A stretch of DNA of 64,000 bases from Moraxella haemolytica (GTDB taxonomy: Bacteria > Pseudomonadota > Gammaproteobacteria > Pseudomonadales > Moraxellaceae): assembly GCF_030177935.1 (NCBI RefSeq), contig NZ_CP089974.1:744001-808000 (forward strand), written 5' to 3'. Position numbers and translations under genes: made by a program. Positions 57,286-64,000 of the stretch are shown here, piece after piece; positions within the stretch are counted from its first letter, which is position 1; every line of letters begins with the position of its first letter. The notes below the pieces were generated by a model, which saw only the letters and a program-made list of their open reading frames with translations, searched no databases and was not told where the DNA came from.

Positions 57286-57322
57286 ATTGGCGTAAGCCAT
57301 CATTTGTGATTGGCTTGCCAAT
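57286..57322. promoter_or_regulatory. Compound inverted repeat between alaS and lysC
   Basis: ATTGGCGTAAGCCAT (57286-57300) and ATTGGCTTGCCAAT (57309-57322) can pair with each other with a two-base bulge, and the second is also a palindrome by itself. No T run follows in either direction, so a simple terminator is unlikely. Confidence 0.35.
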
Positions 57323-57352
57323 ATCATGTCTTTTCATGGTGGCATTGACTGC

Positions 57353-60016
57353 TTAGGATAGCTGTTCTGCCAATGTCGCTGCCAAATTTGCTAATGCTTT
57401 ATCCACACCATCGGCATTGTTTGCACCGCCTTGGGCGAAATCTGGCTTACCGCCACCTTTGCCATCAAGGGTTTCGCAAAGTGATTTGATGATGTCTCCT
57501 GCTTTAACTTTTGAGATTAAATCTTTAGAAACACTTGCGGTCAGTGCGACTTTACCGTTGGTAATGCTTGCTAGAATGGCGATACCATCGGATAGTTTTG
57601 ATTTGATATCATCTGCCAAACCACGCAAAGACTTGGCATCTAGATTGTCTAGTTTAGCAATCAAAACAGGCGTGCCACCAATCATTTCAACCTTATCCAT
57701 TAGGGATTTGGCTTCAAGATTTGCCAGTTTTTGTTCTAGGCGTTCAAGCTGTTTTTCAAGCTCACGGTTACGCTCACTAAGGCTACCAACTCGTACACCA
57801 ATCTCATCACGCTTAGCCTTAAAATTGCTTGCTAAAGTCGCTAAAGTCTTTTCGCCTTGTTGCATATAATTGATTGCACCCATGCCAGTCAAGGCTTCAA
57901 TGCGACGAACGCCTGCGGCAATACCGCCTTCTGAGACGATTTTAAACAGACCGATTTCTCCTGTATGTACAACATGAATACCGCCACACAGCTCAATAGA
58001 AAAGGGTGTTTTGTCGGCTTTTTCGCCCATAGTAAGCACACGCACGGTCTCGCCGTATTTTTCACCAAACAGTGCCATTGCTCCTTTTTGTAGAGCCTGC
58101 TCAATAGGCAAATGTTCAATCTGAACAGGGCTGTTTTTTTGAATTTGTTCATTAACCATGCGTTCGATGGTCAATAGGTCATCTTGACTGATTGGTTCAT
58201 CATGTGAAAAGTCAAAACGCAATACCTCTGATGACACCAAAGAGCCTTTTTGGGCGACACCAGTACCTAATACGGTGCGTAGGGCGGCGTGTAGTAGGTG
58301 GGTTGCTGAGTGGTTTTTAGCAGATGCACGGCGAATGTCTTCGATGACTTGTGCATGGGCATTTTGGGTGTTTTTAATGGTCCCCATTTTTACTGTGCCA
58401 TAGTGAATGATGGCAGCACCTGATTTTTTGGTGTTTTGCACTTCAAAGACGCCAGACCCAGTGCTGATTTCGCCAAGTTCGCCAACTTGACCGCCACCTT
58501 CGGCATAAAATGGTGTGGCAGAAAGCACAACAACACCTGCATCGCCTTCGTGTAGCTCAAAGATTTCTTTGCCTTCTTGATACAGTCCTATGATTTGACT
58601 GTTGTGTTCTGATGAAGTATAGCCAACAAAGTCGGTTGGGTTATCTACTTTGATGGCGGTGGTATAATCTAGGTCAAATTTGCCTGCATCACGAGCTCGA
58701 ACACGCTGTTCTTGCATATGTGTTTCAAAACCTGCCTCATCAATATTGATGCCACGCTCACGGGTGATATCGGCGGTTAGGTCTGTTGGGAATCCATAAG
58801 TATCATATAGTTTAAAGACGGTCTCGCCAGCCAATGTATCGCCAGTATTTAGGTTTTCTAGTTCGCCTGACAGCAGACGCAACCCTTGAGCCAAAGTTTT
58901 AGCAAATTGCTCTTCTTCTTTTAAAATAACTGATTCAATTTCAGTTTGTTTTTCAATAAGCTGTGGGTAGGCTTGCCCCATTTCTTTGGCAAGGAAAGCC
59001 ACAAGTTTATGGAAGAATGCGTCTGTTGCACCCAATTTGTTGCCATGACGCACGGCACGACGAATGATACGACGCAACACATAGCCACGACCTTCATTGC
59101 TTGGACGAACGCCATCGGCAATAAGAAATGATACCGCACGAATGTGGTCGGCGATGACTTTAAATGATGGTTCATGGGTGCTATCCACACCGATGATGGC
59201 AGCGGCTGCATCCATCAGATTGACGAATAAATCAACTTCGTAGTTGCCATATTTGCCTTGTATGACTGAGCTGATTCGCTCAAGTCCCATGCCTGTATCA
59301 ACCGATGGCTTTGGCAATGGCTCTAAAGTGCCATCTTTTTGGCGATTAAATTGCATGAATACGCAGTTCCATACCTCTACATAGCGATCGCCATCTTCTT
59401 CGGATGTGCCAGGCAAACCACCTTCAATATGGTCCCCATAATCATAAAAAATCTCTGAACAAGGACCGCAAGGACCAGTATCGCCCATCGCCCAAAAATT
59501 ATCTGATTCGTACTGTTTGCCTTTATCGCCAATACGAATGATGCGTTCAGGGGCAAGCCCCACTTCTTGATGCCAGATATCAAAGGCTTCATCATCAGTG
59601 TGATACACGGTTACATATAGGCGTTCTTTGGGCAGGGCAAGCCATTGCTCTGAGGTCAAAAATTCCCAAGCGAACTTGATGGCATCTTTTTTGAAATAAT
59701 CACCAAAGCTAAAATTGCCCAGCATTTCAAAAAAAGTGTGATGGCGGGCGGTGTAACCGACATTATCAAGGTCATTGTGCTTACCACCTGCACGCACGCA
59801 TTTTTGTGAGCTGACGGCACGATGATAATCTCGTTTTTCAACCCCTAAAAAAGTATCTTTAAACTGATTCATACCTGCATTGGTGAATAGCAGGGTGGGG
59901 TCATTGTGCGGGATTAGGCTTGACGATGGGACTGGTGTGTGATTTTTGCTGGCAAAAAAATCAATGAATGCCTGACGAACTTCATGCAGCTGTAGAGTTT
60001 TAGTAAGATGACTCAT
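57353..60016 (-). CDS. alaS: Alanyl-tRNA synthetase
   Basis: Class II synthetase with editing domain, 887 residues. Class II blocks: [28 protein letters not shown] and [29 protein letters not shown] is motif 3. The editing domain holds [13 protein letters not shown] and, further on, CGGIHV with the zinc Cys and His. The oligomerisation and C-Ala domain ends with [18 protein letters not shown] lies just before the ATG. A palindrome lies in the leader at 60033-60047. Downstream come lysC and csrA after about 260 bases. Confidence 0.97.
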   Translation of the reverse strand: MSHLTKTLQLHEVRQAFIDFFASKNHTPVPSSSLIPHNDPTLLFTNAGMNQFKDTFLGVEKRDYHRAVSSQKCVRAGGKHNDLDNVGYTARHHTFFEMLGNFSFGDYFKKDAIKFAWEFLTSEQWLALPKERLYVTVYHTDDEAFDIWHQEVGLAPERIIRIGDKGKQYESDNFWAMGDTGPCGPCSEIFYDYGDHIEGGLPGTSEEDGDRYVEVWNCVFMQFNRQKDGTLEPLPKPSVDTGMGLERISSVIQGKYGNYEVDLFVNLMDAAAAIIGVDSTHEPSFKVIADHIRAVSFLIADGVRPSNEGRGYVLRRIIRRAVRHGNKLGATDAFFHKLVAFLAKEMGQAYPQLIEKQTEIESVILKEEEQFAKTLAQGLRLLSGELENLNTGDTLAGETVFKLYDTYGFPTDLTADITRERGINIDEAGFETHMQEQRVRARDAGKFDLDYTTAIKVDNPTDFVGYTSSEHNSQIIGLYQEGKEIFELHEGDAGVVVLSATPFYAEGGGQVGELGEISTGSGVFEVQNTKKSGAAIIHYGTVKMGTIKNTQNAHAQVIEDIRRASAKNHSATHLLHAALRTVLGTGVAQKGSLVSSEVLRFDFSHDEPISQDDLLTIERMVNEQIQKNSPVQIEHLPIEQALQKGAMALFGEKYGETVRVLTMGEKADKTPFSIELCGGIHVVHTGEIGLFKIVSEGGIAAGVRRIEALTGMGAINYMQQGEKTLATLASNFKAKRDEIGVRVGSLSERNRELEKQLERLEQKLANLEAKSLMDKVEMIGGTPVLIAKLDNLDAKSLRGLADDIKSKLSDGIAILASITNGKVALTASVSKDLISKVKAGDIIKSLCETLDGKGGGKPDFAQGGANNADGVDKALANLAATLAEQLS

Positions 60017-60032
60017 AAAAATTCCTTAAAAT

Positions 60033-60047
60033 CACATCACTGATGTG
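60033..60047. promoter_or_regulatory. 15-base palindrome in the alaS leader
   Basis: CACATCA-C-TGATGTG, perfect seven-base arms, 16 bases from the alaS start codon. E. coli AlaRS represses its own transcription by binding a palindrome near its start; a like role here is inferred. Confidence 0.45.
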
Positions 60048-60248
60048 CTTTTTGCTAAAGATGCTAAATCATTTTTGTGAAAAGTTGATGATGCTTAAGT
60101 AAGACGAAACTTTAGGCAATCATAAATCGTTAATTTTAGCATAAACTAACCCAAATAAAAGCAAATTTTCGTTAAATTGCCCGACTTTTTCGTTTAAGTA
60201 TAAAAAATGGTAATATCACAAAAAAATTAGGGATTTTTTAAAAACTAC

Positions 60249-60277
60249 TTAACATTTATGCAAAAAAGATGTATAAA
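60249..60277 (+). promoter_or_regulatory. Promoter of the 70-residue membrane protein
   Basis: TTAACA, 17 bases, TATAAA; start codon at 60320. Confidence 0.65.
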
Positions 60278-60319
60278 TAACGCAGTAGTTTTATTCCATA
60301 ATTTATTTAGGGGTATATC

Positions 60320-60532
60320 ATGAACATTCCATTACTCACCGCCATGTTTTCTATCGCCTTTACTGTTGCGGTAGGTATTTTGTTGATTATTGCTTTTGTT
60401 ACAGGTTTTGATAGCACGCCTTATATTTTGGGTGCAGTTGTTATTGGTGCACTCATCAGCTTGCCCATTGCAGTGATTGTTACCAAAAAGGTCAGTGCTT
60501 TGACTGGTGGTTCAAATCAGACTTCTGATTAA
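60320..60532 (+). CDS. Small two-helix membrane protein, unknown function
   Basis: 70 residues. Two hydrophobic segments at about 7-29 (FSIAFTVAVGILLIIAFVTGF) and 34-54 (YILGAVVIGALISLPIAVIVT), a short loop FDSTP, then a polar tail KKVSALTGGSNQTSD. AGGGG lies before the ATG and a good promoter stands upstream, so it is probably real. It resembles small unnamed proteins found next to alaS or purB; nothing in it shows a function. It stands alone with its own promoter. Confidence 0.7.
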   Translation: MNIPLLTAMFSIAFTVAVGILLIIAFVTGFDSTPYILGAVVIGALISLPIAVIVTKKVSALTGGSNQTSD

Positions 60533-60550
60533 ACTTTGCAGCCAAAAAAA

Positions 60551-60581
60551 ATCTAAGCCAAAGACATCACTTGGTTTAGAT
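60551..60581 (-). terminator. Second terminator downstream of purB
   Basis: ATCTAAGCCAA (60551-60561) pairs with TTGGTTTAGAT (60571-60581) with one G-U pair; on the minus strand a run of eight Ts follows. It backs up the stronger terminator at 60650. Confidence 0.65.
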
Positions 60582-60649
60582 ATGAAATTTTGGTGCTTCT
60601 TATTGATTTTATTGGTACTGATATGCCATCGGCAGTTGGTTGGTGCTAT

Positions 60650-60685
60650 AAATTAAAAGGCAGTGCGAGTACTGCCTTTTAATTT
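60650..60685. terminator. Bidirectional terminator downstream of purB
   Basis: Fifteen-base perfect arms AAATTAAAAGGCAGT and ACTGCCTTTTAATTT around six bases; A/T runs on both sides. Confidence 0.9.
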
Positions 60686-60726
60686 GATTGATTGGCAATG
60701 ACTTTAAATAATCAATTACTTTTCAA

Positions 60727-62171
<1,445 letters not shown>

Positions 62172-62291
62172 ACAAATTTTGTCGTTTTTAACCAGTTGCA
62201 TTTTGATTGCAAGTCGTTGGGTATATGTAGATAATTGGTTTACTTGTGTAGGTGGCTAAATTTTTGTATAATGCTATGTCATAAATTGAAC

Positions 62292-62319
62292 TTGACACAG
62301 GGTAAATGATGCATATAAT
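62292..62319 (+). promoter_or_regulatory. Perfect-consensus sigma70 promoter
   Basis: TTGACA, 16 bases, TATAAT, with both hexamers exact. It drives the methyltransferase-like pseudogene, start near 62326, giving a 47-base leader. A second TATAAT lies at 62267-62272. Confidence 0.85.
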
Positions 62320-62349
62320 CACAGCACACAGCATAGCCTAAGTTTTACC

Positions 62350-62372
62350 TGCACGCCTATTGGGGGTGTGCA
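62350..62372 (+). promoter_or_regulatory. Hairpin covering the ribosome binding site of the methyltransferase pseudogene
   Basis: TGCACGCC (62350-62357) pairs with GGTGTGCA (62365-62372, one G-U pair); the hairpin ends on the base before the ATG at 62373. The G-rich Shine-Dalgarno (62362-62366) lies in the loop and 3' arm, so folding could block translation. Confidence 0.5.
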
Positions 62373-63473
62373 ATGAGCAAACACATCTCTAAAGCCTTTT
62401 TGGAAGCCAAAACAGGCGTCAAACAAGACCCTACACCCACCAAGCCTAAGCACACCACACAAAGCAAGCCCACCAAAGCTAAAAAAGCGACCGCCACAGA
62501 CGGCGGTAACAGCACTCTACACGCCGCAAAGCGTGCCAAAAACGATGATTTTATACCTGCCTTGCCGACATAGAAAACGAACTACGCCATTATAAAGACC
62601 ATTTTAAGGACAAAATCGTCTATTGTAATTGCGATGACCCCTACGAGAGCAATTTTTTGCAGTATTTTTTGTTAAATTTTAAACGCTTGGGGCTAAAAAA
62701 ACTCATCACCACAGGCTATGCCACCAGTCCCATTGCAGGCACGCAGTTATCGTTATTTGAAGATAGTTACCCGCTTATCGTAAAGCCCACAAAATAGAAA
62801 TCACGAGCATTGATGATTTAAATTTGACAGACAATCAAATCATTAAATTAAGCGACTTGCCCAAAAAACCCAAGGCATCAAAATCACCAGTCTTAATGAC
62901 AGCAAAGCCAAAGACGGCACGGTATATTTGGGTGGGGATTTTAGAAGCAAAGAATGTAGCAAATTGCTATGCCAAGCCGATATTGTGGTTACCAATCCGC
63001 CATTTAGCTTGTTTCGTGAATATATCGCCCAGCTTATGGCGTATGATAAAAAATTTTTGGTAATCGGTAATCAAAACGCCATTACTTATAAAGAGATTTT
63101 TCCTCTTATTAAAGAAAATAAGCTGTGGTTGGGAAATCATTCGGTAAAAATATTTGTCGTACCAACTTTCATTCAAGCCAAAGACAATATTAAAAAAGGC
63201 GATGATGGTAAATATTACGCTAATTTTGGCAATGTGTGTTGGTTTACCAATTTAACCCACTCCAAACGCCAAGATTTACGGACATTTGGCGACAAAGATC
63301 GCCAAAAAGCCTATCAAGCCCAAAAGGGTATTTGCAAAATTTGCAATGAGTATTTTACGATTGATAAAATGGAAGCCGACCATATTATCCCTTGGGCAAA
63401 AGGGGGTAAAACCACTTTTGATAATTGCCAAATGCTATGCCAAAAATGCAATCGTACTAAGTCGGGGAAGTAA
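62373..63473 (+). pseudogene. EcoRI-type adenine methyltransferase joined to an HNH endonuclease domain, frameshifted
   Basis: Four reading-frame pieces join into one protein. (1) 62373-62573: a basic Thr/Lys-rich start, then LHAAKRAKNDDF. (2) From about 62555: YTCLADIENELRHYKDHF, IVYCNCDDPYESNFLQYF, LGLKKLITTGY. (3) About 62770-62865: KAHKIEITSIDDLN. (4) About 62870-63473: GDFRSKECSKLLCQADIVVTNPPF with the N6-adenine catalytic motif NPPF, then FLVIGNQNAITYKEIFPLIK and VCWFTNLTHSKR. Without a break it continues as an HNH nuclease domain: FGDKDRQKAYQAQKGICKIC, MEADHIIPWAKGGKTTFDNCQML, CQKCNRTKSGK. Three single-base frameshifts lie in short runs (TTTT near 62551, near 62770-62790, and A/C run near 62865), so no full-length enzyme is expected. 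The usual end of the methyltransferase seems replaced by the HNH domain. Confidence 0.78.
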
Positions 63474-63588
63474 TTGTTATTAAAATACCATTAAAAAGAT
63501 GCTAAAAATAGCCATTGTATTTTTGTAATGGCTATTGGTGTAGGCAGTCTTTTATTTTAGTTTTGTTTAAACCAAATACAAACTAAAT

Positions 63589-64000
63589 CTAAACCAAACA
63601 CGGTGCATCACACCAATCAATCACGCCCCCACCTAAGCAAACATCGCCATCATACAAAACCACCGACTGCCCAAGCGTAACGGCTCGTTGTGGCTCATCA
63701 AACACCACTTTGAGCGTATCGTCTTGAATAAACACGGTGCAGGCTTGGTCGGGCTGACGATAGCGAGTTTTGGCGGTAAGTTTTGAGCCGTCTTTGGGTG
63801 GACTGATGACCCAATCTAGTTTTGTGGCGGTCAAAGTGGTTGAGTGTAGTAGGGGGTGATTATGCCCTTGACCGACAATCAAGCGATTGTTCTTTAGGTC
63901 TTTTTGCAGTACAAACCAAGGCTCATCAGGACGACCAGAGACACCCCCAATGCCAATACCTCCTCGCTGACCAATGGTGTAATACATCAACCCATCGTGT
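63589..64000 (-). CDS. mnmA: tRNA 2-thiouridylase MnmA, C-terminal part (5' end outside window)
   Basis: Puts sulfur on the wobble uridine 34 of tRNA-Lys, -Glu and -Gln. Only the last 137 or so residues are visible; the frame runs through the window edge at 64000 with [19 protein letters not shown], the known motif between the catalytic and the C-terminal domain, then [19 protein letters not shown] and a beta-barrel domain ending in [18 protein letters not shown]. Both catalytic Cys residues lie outside the window. It lies on the same strand as purB, downstream of which it is often found. Confidence 0.93.
   Translation of the reverse strand, partial: HDGLMYYTIGQRGGIGIGGVSGRPDEPWFVLQKDLKNNRLIVGQGHNHPLLHSTTLTATKLDWVISPPKDGSKLTAKTRYRQPDQACTVFIQDDTLKVVFDEPQRAVTLGQSVVLYDGDVCLGGGVIDWCDAPCLV

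Larger units (their letters stand above)
60017..60319. other. Divergent promoter region between alaS and the 70-residue protein
   Basis: 303 bases, no gene. On the minus strand TGCTAAAAT at 60141-60133 is an extended -10 candidate for alaS. On the plus strand lies a good promoter for the small membrane protein. The alaS leader carries the palindrome at 60033-60047. Confidence 0.5.

Overview
The window is an ordinary chromosomal stretch of a gammaproteobacterium, almost certainly a member of the Moraxellaceae and probably Moraxella. This rests on the moderately AT-rich sequence, the alaS-lysC-csrA order with a C-terminally extended CsrA, the roughly 600-residue acyl-CoA dehydrogenase pair, and the overall protein resemblance. 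It is an inference from recognition; no search was run. Genes are densely packed, mostly housekeeping, with no insertion sequence, prophage, rRNA operon or CRISPR array.

Layout. 1-1893: 3' end of ppsA and its terminator. 1966-5028: the one clearly AT-rich, accessory-looking island. It holds a tetratricopeptide-like gene split by a -1 frameshift, an untracked 22-residue peptide gene on the minus strand with a near-consensus promoter and an inverted repeat, and a divergent MFS transporter. 5362-12412: a GYF/RDD membrane protein, ung, tadA, cmk, a wrecked GNAT acetyltransferase, rpsA, ihfB, lapA-like and pyrF, all rightward. 12502-15352: ybeY and phoH (minus), tRNA-Asn, 6S RNA and folE (minus). 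15648-24384: argC, a copper chaperone, copA, a coiled-coil membrane protein, clpS, clpA and folD. 24445-26436: a VanY-like carboxypeptidase and truD (minus). 26741-30477: two tandem acyl-CoA dehydrogenases. 30659-42994: pckG, a thioesterase, rluB, scpB, scpA, trpS, cysE, trmJ and dnaE (minus). 43207-53197: recC-recB-recD. 53189-60016: dusB, rpmG, rpmB, hopJ-like, csrA, lysC and alaS (minus). 60320-64000: a tiny membrane protein, purB, a decayed EcoRI-type methyltransferase joined to an HNH domain, and the 3' end of mnmA.

How the genes fit together. ppsA and pckG give two routes to phosphoenolpyruvate for gluconeogenesis and the acyl-CoA dehydrogenases feed acetyl-CoA, which suits an organism living on organic acids and lipids. 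The copper chaperone and CopA form a copper export module. ClpS and ClpA form the N-end-rule protein turnover arm. RecBCD is complete. ScpA/ScpB serve chromosome condensation. Several leaders carry perfect inverted repeats (ihfB, pckG, alaS, and the peptide/MFS divergence), which look like operators or RNA hairpins.

The best candidate for something undescribed is the peptide-MFS-TPR cassette at 1966-5028. The second is the methyltransferase-HNH chimera at 62292-63473, with its perfect-consensus promoter and a hairpin covering the ribosome binding site.
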